Notes: generated from the letters alone by a model not told the origin. 64,000 nt of DNA from Phytohabitans sp037414955 (GCA_037414955.1 JBBEWH010000074.1:1-64000); one strand, 5' to 3'; shown: positions 49,925 through 58,898, counted from the stretch's first letter. Made by a program: numbers and translations.

Positions 49925-51607
49925 TCACTTGCCGGCCGGCTTGAGCCGCAGGAAGACCTCCGCGTTGTCGGGGTGTGCCCAGACGGCCGGGAACGCGTAC
50001 AGGTCGCCGTCGGTCGGCCAGCCGGTGAACTTGGCGTCGTGGTACACGTTGATCGTGCCCTGGGTGAGGACCGGAATGTAGGGCATCGCCTGCTCGACGC
50101 GGGTCTGGATCGTCTCCAGGTGAGGCTGCCGTGCGGCGGTGTCGGCCGGGTTGATGCGCTTGAGCGCCTCGAGCGCCTGGTCGACCTGCGGGTCGGAGAA
50201 GCGACTGACGTTCGGGCCGGGCTTGGCGCCGACCTTGGCGGTCTGTGCGGTGCTGAAGAAGTAGTTGTAGACGTAGAACGGGTCCGGCGCGGGGCCCTGG
50301 TAGAGCGAGTCGATGACCAGCTGGTACTGGCCGCGGTCCTTGGCGTCGACGAACTCGTTCCAGGACAGCTGCTGCGGGGTGAGCTTGATGCCGGCCTGCT
50401 TGAGCTGCTGGGCGATGGTGTTCACCGCGGTGATGTAGTCGGTCCAACCGGAGACCGTCTTCAACGTCAGCGACAGCGGCTTGCCGTCTTTGGCGTAGAA
50501 GCCGTCGGAGCCCTTGGCGTAGCCGGCGCTTTCGAGGATCTGCCGTGCCTTGGCCGGATCCGGCTGCATCGGCGCGGTCCGGTTTTGCAGCGCGCCCGAG
50601 ATCAGGTCACCGTCCCGGTCCGGCAGCAGGAAGCTGGGTGAGACCTCGCTGCCGGTGCCTTCGAACGCGAGCGCGTTGAGCTGGGTCCGGTCGATGGCGT
50701 GGTAGATCGCCTGACGCACGGCCGGGTCGGTCTGCGGACCTTGGCAGCCCAGGGCCGCGCTGCTGCACGTGACCAGCGCGATCTGGTTCACCGGAGTGAT
50801 GACGGCCTGGTAGCCCGGATAACTCTTCGCCACGTCCTTGACGTCCGGCACCGGCCCGGTCTGCCAGTCGATCTGCCCGGCCTTCAGCGCGGTGGCGCCG
50901 GCCTGGTTGCCGGACAGCGCCAGGTAGCGGATCTTCTTCACGGCCGGCTCGCCACCCCAGTAGGTCGGGTTCGCCTTCAACGTGTACGCCTGCGGCTTGA
51001 ACTCCTCCAGCTGGAACGGACCGGTGCCGACCGGATCCTTCACCACGGAGACCGCGGGATCGGCGATGTCTTTCCACTTGTGCTCGGGCACGATGTATGT
51101 CTTGCCGAGCACCGACGGACCATCCACAAAAGACGGTTGGTCGAACGCGATGGACACGTGGGTATCGTCGACCGCCGTGGCCCGGCCGGCGTAGCCGGTG
51201 CTGTTCATGCCCTTGTGCTTGCTGATCATGTCGAGGGTGAACACGACGTCGTCGGCGGTGAACTTCTCCCCATCCGACCAGGTCACGCCGTCCCGCAGGG
51301 TGATCGACAGCTGCGTCCCGGCCGCGTTCCAGGCGAACTGGGTGCCCAGCCGGGGCGCCGGCTCGTCGTCGCGGACGATGTTGTAGAAGAACAGCGTCTG
51401 GAAGATCGTGCCTGTCCCGCCGATGGTCGTGGGCGCGAACGGGTTGAAGTTGATCTGATAATCGGTGGACTGGCCGGTGTATGCGACCAGCGTGGGGTTC
51501 TCGCCCCCGGCCGGCTTGCCTGACGATCCGCAGCCCGCGGCGACGACCGCCACCGCGGTCACTATCACGGCGGCGCGCGCACTCGCGCCTCGTTCTATCG
51601 ACAACAT
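49925..51607 (-). CDS. ABC importer solute-binding lipoprotein (family 5)
   Basis: A 560-residue lipoprotein. The lipobox is VVAAGC followed by GSSGKPAGGE. The mature protein has the SBP family 5 order: IFQTLFFYNIVRDDEPAPRL, LRDGVTWSDGEKFTADDVVF, YWGGEPAVKKIRYLAL and VRQAIYHAIDRTQLN. Family 5 proteins bind peptides but also cello- and manno-oligosaccharides in several bacteria. The neighbours favour a saccharide. ATG 51607 has GGAGGA 7 nt before it. A ROK-type box lies about 80 bp upstream. It is the first gene of the importer operon. Confidence 0.93.
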   Translation of the reverse strand: MLSIERGASARAAVIVTAVAVVAAGCGSSGKPAGGENPTLVAYTGQSTDYQINFNPFAPTTIGGTGTIFQTLFFYNIVRDDEPAPRLGTQFAWNAAGTQLSITLRDGVTWSDGEKFTADDVVFTLDMISKHKGMNSTGYAGRATAVDDTHVSIAFDQPSFVDGPSVLGKTYIVPEHKWKDIADPAVSVVKDPVGTGPFQLEEFKPQAYTLKANPTYWGGEPAVKKIRYLALSGNQAGATALKAGQIDWQTGPVPDVKDVAKSYPGYQAVITPVNQIALVTCSSAALGCQGPQTDPAVRQAIYHAIDRTQLNALAFEGTGSEVSPSFLLPDRDGDLISGALQNRTAPMQPDPAKARQILESAGYAKGSDGFYAKDGKPLSLTLKTVSGWTDYITAVNTIAQQLKQAGIKLTPQQLSWNEFVDAKDRGQYQLVIDSLYQGPAPDPFYVYNYFFSTAQTAKVGAKPGPNVSRFSDPQVDQALEALKRINPADTAARQPHLETIQTRVEQAMPYIPVLTQGTINVYHDAKFTGWPTDGDLYAFPAVWAHPDNAEVFLRLKPAGK

Positions 51608-51682
51608 CGCGAAGTCCTCCGGGCATGCTGCTCGTGGGGTGGTACGACGACATGGAGCCCGCGCTCCGGTCATTATCAAGTT

Positions 51683-51693
51683 GCCTAAGAAAG
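51683..51693 (-). promoter_or_regulatory. Putative ROK-regulator box upstream of the binding-protein gene
   Basis: Read on the minus strand the bases are CTTTCTTAGGC, one mismatch from CTTTATTAGGC at 44904-44914. It lies about 76 bp before the start of the importer operon. A looser copy (CTTCCTTAAG, 51780-51789) lies on the other strand before the GH2 gene. Confidence 0.55.
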
Positions 51694-51837
51694 TCGTCAA
51701 TAGGCTCCCACGGCACGGGTGCCGCCGGGTAGGGTCCAGGCGCGCGCTCGATGTGTTCGCTGCTTGAGCTGCGGGTTGACTTCCTTAAGATCTCTACGTA
51801 AGGATGCGGTCGCCGACCGACGAAGAGAGGGCGGACG

Positions 51838-54288
51838 ATGCACGAGACCTTGCACGACGGCTGGCGGCTGCGTGCTGTGGGAGGGCCGGTGCCGGACGTC
51901 CTCGCCGGACGGGAGGTGCCCGCTCAGGTACCCGGGAGTACCCACCTCGACCTGCTGGCCGCGGGTCTCATCCCGGATCCCTACCTGGACCGCAACGAGG
52001 CGGCGCTGACCTGGATGCACCGCGTCGACTGGCAGTACACGACGGTGTTCCAGGCGCCGGCGGCTCGACCCGGCGAGCGGGTGGAGTTGGTCTTCGACGG
52101 CATCGACACGATCGCCACCGTCGAGCTGAACGGCGTCGTGCTCGGCCACACCGCCAACATGCACCGCGGCTACCGGTTCGACGTCCGGGATTCACTGCGC
52201 GACGGCGGCAACGACCTGACCGTGACGCTGCGATCCGCGCTCACCCACGCCGAGCAGGCAGAGACCCGGCTGGGCTGGCGCCAGCGGGCCTATCCCCACC
52301 CGTACAACGCGATCCGCAAGATGGCCTGCTCCTTCGGCTGGGACTGGGGACCAGACCTGCAGACCGCCGGCATCTGGAAACCCGTACGGCTCGAACGCTG
52401 GGACACCGCCCGCCTGGCCCAGGTGCGCCCGCTCGTCACCGTCGACGCCGCCGGCACCGGCCGCGTCGACGTACACCTGGACCTGGATCGCGCCACGGAC
52501 CGCGACTACACCGCGGTGGTGACGGCCGGCGACCGCGCGGCACGGATGACCGTCTTCGGCGACACCGCGCACGTCACCGTGCTCGTGCCGGACGCCCGGC
52601 TGTGGTGGCCGGTCGGCTACGGCGACCAGCCGCGCTACGAACTGACCATCACGCTCCTGGCCGACGGCGAGCCGGTCGACACCGACCGGCGCCGCATCGG
52701 GTTCCGCACCGTCACGGTGGACACCGAGCCGGACGAGACCGGTACGCCGTTCACCTTCGTCGTCAACGGCAAACGCCTCTTCGCCAAAGGCGCCAACTGG
52801 ATCCCGGACGACCACTTCCTCACCCGGATCACCCCCGATCGGCTCGCCCGCCGGATCGACCAGGCCGTCGAGGCGAACATGAACATGCTGCGCATCTGGG
52901 GTGGCGGCATCTACGAGACCGACGACTTCTACGACGCCTGCGACGAGCGCGGCATGCTGGTGTGGCAGGACTTCCCCTTCGCCTGCGCCTTCTACGCCGA
53001 AGAGGAGCCCCTGCGCGGCGAGGTCGAGGCCGAAGCTCGGGAGAACATCACCCGGCTCGTCGCCCGCCCGTCGCTCGTGCTGTGGAACGGCAACAACGAG
53101 AACCTCCCCGCCTACACCGACTGGGGCTGGCAAGACGGCCTGCGGGGACGCAGCTGGGGGCTCGGCTACTACACCGAACTGCTGCCCAAAATCGTCGCCG
53201 AACTCGACCCCACCCGCCCGTACGCACCCGGCAGCCCGTACAGCCCCGGCGACCTGCCACCCAACGACGCACACCACGGCACCCGCCACGAATGGGACGT
53301 CTGGAACGCCCTCGACTACACCCACTACCGCGACCACGTCCCGCGGTTCTGCGCCGAATTCGGCTTCCAGGGCCCACCCACGTGGGCCACCCTCACCCGG
53401 TGGATCCACGACCAGCCGCTGACGCCCACCTCACCGGCGTTCCTGCTCCACCAAAAAGCCGAAGACGGCAACGGCAAGCTGCACCGCGGCCTCGCACCCC
53501 ACCTGCCGGTCGCGGTCGACTTCGAACAGTGGCACTGGGCGACCCAGCTCAACCAGGCCCGCGCGGTCGCCTTCGGCATCGAACACTTCCGCTCCTGGTG
53601 GCCGCGCACCGCAGGCGCCCTCGTGTGGCAGCTCAACGACTGCTGGCCAGTCACCTCATGGTCCGCTGTGGACAGCGACGAACGACCCAAACCCCTTTAC
53701 TACGCCATCAAACACGCGTTCGCGCCCCGGCTGCTGACCATGCAGCCCCGCGCGGGCCGGCCCACCCTGATCGCCGTGAACGACCACGACCAGCCCTGGA
53801 CCGGGGCCGTCGTCGCCACCAGACAGACCTTCGACGGCGACCTGCTCGCCACCGCTGAGCTGCCGCTCAGCGTGCCACCCCGATCCACCACCCTGCTAGA
53901 CCTCACCGACGATCTACTCAAACCCACCGACCCGAGGACAGAGGTGCTGATCGCGACCGCCGACGGCGCGCGCGTCCACCACCTGTTCGCCGAGGACCGC
54001 GACCTCGGCTACGACCCCGCGCCGTGCACCGCCAGCGTCACACCCGTGGCCGGCGGCTACCGGGTCGACGTACGAGCCAACTCGTACGTCCGGGACCTCG
54101 CCCTGCTGGCCGACAAGATCGCACCCGACGCGATCGTCGACGACATGCTCGTCTCACTCACGGCCGGAGAGAGCCACAGCTTCTTCGTACGCACGACGGC
54201 CAACCTCCACCTACCGTCCACTTTGGCGCGCCCAGACGTGCTGTGCTGCGCCAACACGGCAGCTAGGGCCGTCGAGAGCCGCCGGTAA
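51838..54288 (+). CDS. Beta-mannosidase, GH2
   Basis: An 816-residue cytoplasmic enzyme. The N-terminal jelly-roll domain starts MHETLHDGWRLRAVGG. MACSFGWDWGPDLQTAGIWK is the conserved FGWDWGP motif of beta-mannosidases. The acid/base Glu is in LVLWNGNNENLPAY and the nucleophile in RFCAEFGFQGPPTW. Length and order match bacterial beta-mannosidases, which remove mannose from the non-reducing end of manno-oligosaccharides. It is divergent from the ABC importer operon and would hydrolyse what that importer brings in. No strong ribosome site precedes ATG 51838, but GGGCGGA lies about 3 nt upstream. Confidence 0.94.
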   Translation: MHETLHDGWRLRAVGGPVPDVLAGREVPAQVPGSTHLDLLAAGLIPDPYLDRNEAALTWMHRVDWQYTTVFQAPAARPGERVELVFDGIDTIATVELNGVVLGHTANMHRGYRFDVRDSLRDGGNDLTVTLRSALTHAEQAETRLGWRQRAYPHPYNAIRKMACSFGWDWGPDLQTAGIWKPVRLERWDTARLAQVRPLVTVDAAGTGRVDVHLDLDRATDRDYTAVVTAGDRAARMTVFGDTAHVTVLVPDARLWWPVGYGDQPRYELTITLLADGEPVDTDRRRIGFRTVTVDTEPDETGTPFTFVVNGKRLFAKGANWIPDDHFLTRITPDRLARRIDQAVEANMNMLRIWGGGIYETDDFYDACDERGMLVWQDFPFACAFYAEEEPLRGEVEAEARENITRLVARPSLVLWNGNNENLPAYTDWGWQDGLRGRSWGLGYYTELLPKIVAELDPTRPYAPGSPYSPGDLPPNDAHHGTRHEWDVWNALDYTHYRDHVPRFCAEFGFQGPPTWATLTRWIHDQPLTPTSPAFLLHQKAEDGNGKLHRGLAPHLPVAVDFEQWHWATQLNQARAVAFGIEHFRSWWPRTAGALVWQLNDCWPVTSWSAVDSDERPKPLYYAIKHAFAPRLLTMQPRAGRPTLIAVNDHDQPWTGAVVATRQTFDGDLLATAELPLSVPPRSTTLLDLTDDLLKPTDPRTEVLIATADGARVHHLFAEDRDLGYDPAPCTASVTPVAGGYRVDVRANSYVRDLALLADKIAPDAIVDDMLVSLTAGESHSFFVRTTANLHLPSTLARPDVLCCANTAARAVESRR

Positions 54289-54401
54289 CGGCCGCCCCCA
54301 CGACATCGTCCTGGGCCACCTGTGCACGAGCCCGTGCGAGTAGACAGGGCGTTGCCCCGGGGCGCCTTCGCCATCTGGCGGGCGGCCCCTACGCTTGCCG
54401 C

Positions 54402-54938
54402 GTGTCCACCATCGAGGGAAAGCGGCGCCGCAGGCCGCCCGCACTACTGATCGTGCCAGGAGTGGCACTCGCCCTGGCGGGCGTGCTGTGGTTCGTGGTC
54501 GGCCTCGTGGCCGTGATCACCTCCGATCCGCTGGACCCACCGCACTGGCTGGTTTTCCTGGGCGCGCCGGTCGGCCTGTTCGGCGCGTTCGGCGGCGGCG
54601 CCCTGGCCCTCGTCGGCCAGCACATCGCGGTCGAGCGCCGCTGGCAGGACGGCCGGCGCCGCGGCATCGTCACCCTCTCCGACCTGCGTCCCGGCCGCGC
54701 CGGCGACTCCCGCCAGGAGCTGACCTGCCGGCTGGACATCCAGATAGCCGGTGAGGACCCGCGGCGCGGTGACCACCGCACGTCGGTCGGTCCGCTGGAT
54801 GCCGTCCGCATGGTCGACGGAGCCACGTTTCCTTGCCAGGTCAGCCCGACCGTGCCGAACCGGATCCGGGTCTGGCTCTACACCGACCCGGACGCGGCCG
54901 AGCTCACCGGCCGCTACCTGGACTTCCGCCCGGCCTGA
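54402..54938 (+). CDS. Membrane protein of unknown function
   Basis: A 178-residue protein starting at GTG 54402 (MSTIEGKRRRRPPALLIV). Two transmembrane helices follow: LIVPGVALALAGVLWFVVGL and LVFLGAPVGLFGAFGGGALA. A cytoplasmic-looking soluble tail has LTCRLDIQIAGEDPRRG and VSPTVPNRIRVWLYTDP. I do not recognise the family. The tail resembles the soluble part of other small membrane proteins that start with RRRR. It is followed after 39 bp by the unknown gene at 54978. Confidence 0.72.
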   Translation: MSTIEGKRRRRPPALLIVPGVALALAGVLWFVVGLVAVITSDPLDPPHWLVFLGAPVGLFGAFGGGALALVGQHIAVERRWQDGRRRGIVTLSDLRPGRAGDSRQELTCRLDIQIAGEDPRRGDHRTSVGPLDAVRMVDGATFPCQVSPTVPNRIRVWLYTDPDAAELTGRYLDFRPA

Positions 54939-54977
54939 CCGGCAGCATCAGTGCGCGATCACGGATGGGAGGATCGA

Positions 54978-55379
54978 ATGCGAGCCCTGGTGCCGTTACG
55001 CGTTCCGGCGGGCTGGTTGGTTGAGTACAACACGTTCGTCGAGTTCCGCCCCGACCGTCCGCCGACGGTCGATGACTACCTCTGGCACCACACCGAGGAC
55101 CTGTTGCAGATACGCAGCTGCAAGGTGGTTGACGGCGCCTGGCAGGTCGACCCGGACGGCTTTCTCGTAGATCTTGGCTGGTATCCGGATGGCGAGCCGA
55201 CCGGCGCCTACCGGCTGGTCGTGGTCCGGCCCGACTTCCGCGGCGATACCGTCATCGAGGTCAGCCATCGGAAGCAGAGCGTCATTCGCCAGGCGATCGA
55301 AACCTGCATCGCGGGAATCACCAACGGTGCCGCGGTATCCGCGATCGCCGAAGAGGTCCGCGACGTCATTAGCCGGTGA
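54978..55379 (+). CDS. Unknown soluble protein near the toxin locus
   Basis: A 133-residue protein without a signal peptide or helix of membrane length: MRALVPLRVPAGWLVEYNTF, VDDYLWHHTEDLLQIRSCKV, YRLVVVRPDFRGDTVIEVSH. GGGAGGA lies about 4 nt before ATG 54978. The sequence is mixed alpha/beta and acidic, like many immunity proteins, and it lies 155 bp before the toxin-like gene. I do not recognise the family, so immunity is only a guess. Confidence 0.7.
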   Translation: MRALVPLRVPAGWLVEYNTFVEFRPDRPPTVDDYLWHHTEDLLQIRSCKVVDGAWQVDPDGFLVDLGWYPDGEPTGAYRLVVVRPDFRGDTVIEVSHRKQSVIRQAIETCIAGITNGAAVSAIAEEVRDVISR

Positions 55380-55534
55380 AGGCCGATGTTGAGTGCGGCG
55401 CCGGCGGGCGACGCCCGTGTCGGCTGACTCGGGCGCCTCCGATCTAGCGAGACTGCCCGCGCTCAACAATTCGATCTGCCCGTAAGGCTGCCCGAACACC
55501 TTTGCGGGCAGGTGGCCGGCCGCGAAAGTCTGTC

Positions 55535-57502
55535 ATGGTGACGGGGCCGGACCGCACGCGAGCCAACGAGCCGGAGGCCGCGCAGCCGACGGCCGCCGAG
55601 GTTCGCCCGGCTAGCGGCGTCGCCGCACCGTCCAGCGCGCTCGCGACCGCCGTGACGGATCCTGGCGGGGCCTCAGTTCCGCTGAGCGCGCTGCCTTGGC
55701 TGCAGGCCGGCGGCAACGCAGCCGTCTCGATGTACGTCGCACGCGTGGCGGAGGGTGGGACCGCCACCGCAGGTGCCGCTCCCGCGGTGCCGGCCGGGCA
55801 GGCGATTGGCAAGTTCGCCCGGGTGGGTGAGGTCGACCCGTTCCTGAGCGTCCGGACCACGATGGATCCCCGGCAGGTCACCACACTTCCCGATCCGCTC
55901 GTGGTCGACGCGCTGACCTTCAACGACCGGGTCTTCGTGCTGGAGCGGTACGGGAGCAACTGGGCCAAGGTCCGCACCGACCGCGGGGAGATCGGTTACG
56001 CGTACGCCGACAAGCTGTTCATCGGCGCGCCGGACCCGCAGGCCCGAATCCACAAGATTAAGTCCGGTGAGACGGCGCTGCGCATCGCGCAGGACACCTA
56101 CAACTGCGGGGAATGGGGCCGGGATGGCCGGTTCTTCGTCAACGTGCTCGTTGCCGTCAACCAGTCCGGCGGCGACGACAAGGCGACGCGCCGGGGCATT
56201 TTCACCAAGCAGGGCAGCGACCCCGGCGCGATCGGCAGTTGGAAGGACGCTGAACTGCGGGCCGACTACTGGATCTGGCTGCCGAGCGAGGCGTTCGCCC
56301 GCAGCCTGGCTGGCACGGTGTCCTCCGGCTCGGTCAGCTACGAGGGCTGGCAGCTGGTCAAGGGTTTGGCGGGGTTCGCCGTCGGGTTGTTCGACGGCAT
56401 CGGCACCTCGCTGGTAAGTCTCGTCACCGACGTGATCGACCTGGCTGCGATGATCGTTGATTTGGTGCTCGACGTCGCCCGGAAGGGGATCGCGGCCAAG
56501 GTCGAGCAACTGCGGGAGTTCTTCGACAAGCTCGACGTCGTGGAGATCGCTTCGGCGATCTGGCAGGACTTCGAGCAGCGGTGGAAGGCCGCCGATTCGT
56601 ACGACCGGTGGAATTTCCGCGGCTTCGTGTTCGGCATGGCGCTCGCGGAGATCGCCATGGCTGTGCTGTCGGGCGGCGCCACCGCGGTGGTAAAGATCGC
56701 CGCCAAGGCTGGCAAGCTGGCGAAGTTCCTCGCGAAGGTGCTCAAGCTCGACGAGGTGTGGGACTTCGTGCGCGGCGTGGACAAGGCCGCCGAGACCACC
56801 GAGGGCGGCCGGGAAGCCCGCAAGCTGCTCCGCGCGGGCGAGCCGGACGCCGACGCTCCCGAGGCCAAGGGCACCGCCGACCAGACACCCGACCAGCCGG
56901 AAACGGCGCCCGGCCAACCGCGCCCGGTGGCCGACTCCCCGGCGACGGTAGCCGTCGCCAAGCGGCTCGGCATCGACCTGGCTAATCTGGAGCCGGCCCC
57001 GAACTCGACCAGCGGACGGGTATTCCGGCCTCAGGGCTCCGGCGGGCACGGGGCGCCGGAGATCCGTATGGCCGACAAGCTGGCCGCCGAGAGCGGATCG
57101 GACATCGTGCTACCGAAGCAGAACAATCAGGCCGGCATCGACGGCTTCTACCGCGACACCGGGCAGCCCGTACAGTTGAAGGAGCTGCCCAGCGCTCAGC
57201 CGTCGAAGGTCGTCAGGCGTGCGAATGACGCTTTCGAATCCGCCCGCGACCACGGCTGGTCGAACGTCGACCTGCAAATCTCGGCGCCGAACATGACTCA
57301 GGCACAGGTTCTGGCGCGCTGGAACGCGGCCAACGCCACCCCCGCAGTGAAGCCGATGCCCGGTGGACACATCCACCGCATCCAGGTGCGATGCTCGGAT
57401 GGGGTGCTCCACCTTCCGGTACCCGGGTCCGGGGCGCCCCCGCAGATACGCGTTCCGCTCGTTCCCGGCCGGGACGTGGACAACGACCGCGAGGAATCAT
57501 GA
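55535..57502 (+). CDS. Polymorphic-toxin-like protein: AGNxAV tag, SH3b, LysM-like, hydrophobic segment, putative nuclease
   Basis: A 655-residue protein. Residues 51-71 (LSALPWLQAGGNAAVSMYVA) match the LQxxAGNxAVxR tag of DUF4157/eCIS-type proteins. Then come an SH3b-like region (about 85-160, VFVLERYGSNWAKVRTDRGE), a LysM-like region (about 168-245, IHKIKSGETALRIAQDTYNC) and a hydrophobic stretch (about 275-325). After a linker, the C-terminal about 120 residues (GRVFRPQGSGGHGAPEIRMA, then GIDGFYRDTGQPVQLKEL) look like a PD-(D/E)xK-type nuclease fold. ATG 55535 is chosen; TTG 55502 is an alternative. The next gene overlaps by 4 bp and is a likely immunity gene. Confidence 0.82.
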   Translation: MVTGPDRTRANEPEAAQPTAAEVRPASGVAAPSSALATAVTDPGGASVPLSALPWLQAGGNAAVSMYVARVAEGGTATAGAAPAVPAGQAIGKFARVGEVDPFLSVRTTMDPRQVTTLPDPLVVDALTFNDRVFVLERYGSNWAKVRTDRGEIGYAYADKLFIGAPDPQARIHKIKSGETALRIAQDTYNCGEWGRDGRFFVNVLVAVNQSGGDDKATRRGIFTKQGSDPGAIGSWKDAELRADYWIWLPSEAFARSLAGTVSSGSVSYEGWQLVKGLAGFAVGLFDGIGTSLVSLVTDVIDLAAMIVDLVLDVARKGIAAKVEQLREFFDKLDVVEIASAIWQDFEQRWKAADSYDRWNFRGFVFGMALAEIAMAVLSGGATAVVKIAAKAGKLAKFLAKVLKLDEVWDFVRGVDKAAETTEGGREARKLLRAGEPDADAPEAKGTADQTPDQPETAPGQPRPVADSPATVAVAKRLGIDLANLEPAPNSTSGRVFRPQGSGGHGAPEIRMADKLAAESGSDIVLPKQNNQAGIDGFYRDTGQPVQLKELPSAQPSKVVRRANDAFESARDHGWSNVDLQISAPNMTQAQVLARWNAANATPAVKPMPGGHIHRIQVRCSDGVLHLPVPGSGAPPQIRVPLVPGRDVDNDREES

Positions 57503-58050
57503 ACCGAGCGAACGCCGACAAGTTCCCGCCGTTCCTGGCCGGCACGATGGCGAGCATGCGCCTGCGCCGCCGGGCCGGCGAATGGGATGTCTTGACGTCA
57601 CCGAGCGGCGTACGCACCGGCGACGCCGCGCTCGCCGCCTTCGCCATGGCGTTCCCGTGGGCCGAGGTGGCCGCCGTGGCGAGGAACGGCGAGGGTGTCG
57701 AGGCCGACCTGGACCTCCGCCTGTCCTGGCAGACGTCGGACGGCACCGTGGGGTCGTCCCGCCTCCCCGCGGCGGGCCGATTCGTGTTCGACCCCGAGGC
57801 ACGGCTGAGCACGTTCACGGTCTGGCCCAACCTCTTCTCCGACGAGGTCTACCTGTACGAGCCGACCGGCCACGGGTTCGACCGCAAGCCGGCGCCGTTC
57901 GCCACCGCCGCCGCGCTCAACCGCGAAGCCCTCCACAAGGCGCTCATCGCCTGGGAGTCATTGACCGGCGGCGTCCTGCAGGAGCCTGACTCGGAGTTGG
58001 TCGACGGCATCGAGCGTACCGGCTTCTCCCCCGACGCACGCGCCCGGTAG
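57499..58050 (+). CDS. Putative immunity protein of the 55535 toxin-like protein
   Basis: A 183-residue soluble protein: MNRANADKFPPFLAGTMASM, RTGDAALAAFAMAFPWAEVA, VFDPEARLSTFTVWPNLFSD, LHKALIAWESLTGGVL. ATG 57499 overlaps the toxin-like gene's stop in an ATGA junction, the arrangement of toxin-immunity pairs. I do not recognise the family; the immunity role rests on position, small size and lack of a signal peptide. A 20-bp palindrome ends the unit. Confidence 0.78.
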   Translation: MNRANADKFPPFLAGTMASMRLRRRAGEWDVLTSPSGVRTGDAALAAFAMAFPWAEVAAVARNGEGVEADLDLRLSWQTSDGTVGSSRLPAAGRFVFDPEARLSTFTVWPNLFSDEVYLYEPTGHGFDRKPAPFATAAALNREALHKALIAWESLTGGVLQEPDSELVDGIERTGFSPDARAR

Positions 58051-58076
58051 ACGCCCGGCCATGCCGTACCGGATCA

Positions 58077-58098
58077 CGCCAGCGCGATCGCGCTGGCG
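58077..58098. terminator. Perfect palindrome between convergent genes
   Basis: GCCAGCGCGATCGCGCTGGC (58078-58097) is perfectly palindromic and extends one more pair on each side. It lies between the immunity-like gene (plus, ends 58050) and the beta-helix gene (minus, ends 58100). It could terminate both or bind a protein. Confidence 0.6.
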
Positions 58099-58099
58099 A

Positions 58100-58756
58100 T
58101 CAGCGCACCGGCTCGCGGGTCATCGACCGATTGGCGAACGCCGCCGCGAAGAGTGCCTTCGTGGCGACTCCCGATCGTTCGTCCAGGAACTCCGGCAGCA
58201 GGACGGCGGCCGGATCGGCGGCGACATGGCCACCGTGGTCGCGGTCGCCGCGAAGGCGTATGTCGACGTCGCCGCGGGTGTCGAGCCAGGCGCGGGTGGT
58301 GGTGGAGCCCTGGACGCGGAGCGAGCCGCATTCGTAGAGGTCGGTCACCAGCAGATTGGAGACAGTGAGCGAACCCGCCACGAACAGCCAGCATTCGCTG
58401 CTGCAGAAGAGGTTCTCGGCCGTGACCGAACCCGTGACGAGGAGCGCGACATAGTAGCCGTCGTTGTAGAAGTGCAGCGGACCATCGACGGTGAGGTCGC
58501 CGTCGATCAGATACACCTGGCCGTCCTCGCCGTAACCCTCGTCGTGGCCGTTCCCGATGGCGATGGTGCCGCTGACGGTGATATCGCCCCGGTGCACGAA
58601 GACCCGCTCGGGGTCATCGCCGAACAGTGCGTCGAACTCGAACACATCGGCACCGGCAGCGCCGTCCGCGCGGGAGCCCGGGGGTAGCAGGGCCAACGCC
58701 TCGTCGAAGGGCATCGCGTCCCACGTTGTCGTCAATGCGTCCAAGGGTGCGGGCAT
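58100..58756 (-). CDS. Bactofilin/beta-helix-like protein
   Basis: A 218-residue protein. Repeats such as DITVSGTIAIG, YLIDGDLTVDGPLHFYNDGY, LVTGSVTAENLFCSSECWLF, AGSLTVSNLLVTDLYECGSL and RVQGSTTTRAWLDTRGDVDI suggest a right-handed beta-helix like the polymer-forming cytoskeletal or bactofilin fold. I cannot prove the family. The N-terminus (LDALTTTWDAMPFDEALALL) is helical. ATG 58756 has GAGGAA about 7 nt upstream. It could form filaments or scaffold other proteins. Confidence 0.7.
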   Translation of the reverse strand: MPAPLDALTTTWDAMPFDEALALLPPGSRADGAAGADVFEFDALFGDDPERVFVHRGDITVSGTIAIGNGHDEGYGEDGQVYLIDGDLTVDGPLHFYNDGYYVALLVTGSVTAENLFCSSECWLFVAGSLTVSNLLVTDLYECGSLRVQGSTTTRAWLDTRGDVDIRLRGDRDHGGHVAADPAAVLLPEFLDERSGVATKALFAAAFANRSMTREPVR

Positions 58757-58898
58757 CGCGGCATTCCTCTCGATGTTCGGGCGGCGCCGGACTCTATCAC
58801 CGCCGGCCATGCGGACGCTTCCTGCTATTCCGTTCGATTCGGGACCTCCGCGCAAGCGGAGGATCTGGTATCCAGCGCCCGCGCTCTCCTCGGCCCTC

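Noticed and set aside
51804..53858. A 684-residue open frame over the GH2 gene
   Set aside because: It is a frame shadow; the GH2 catalytic motifs are in the other frame.
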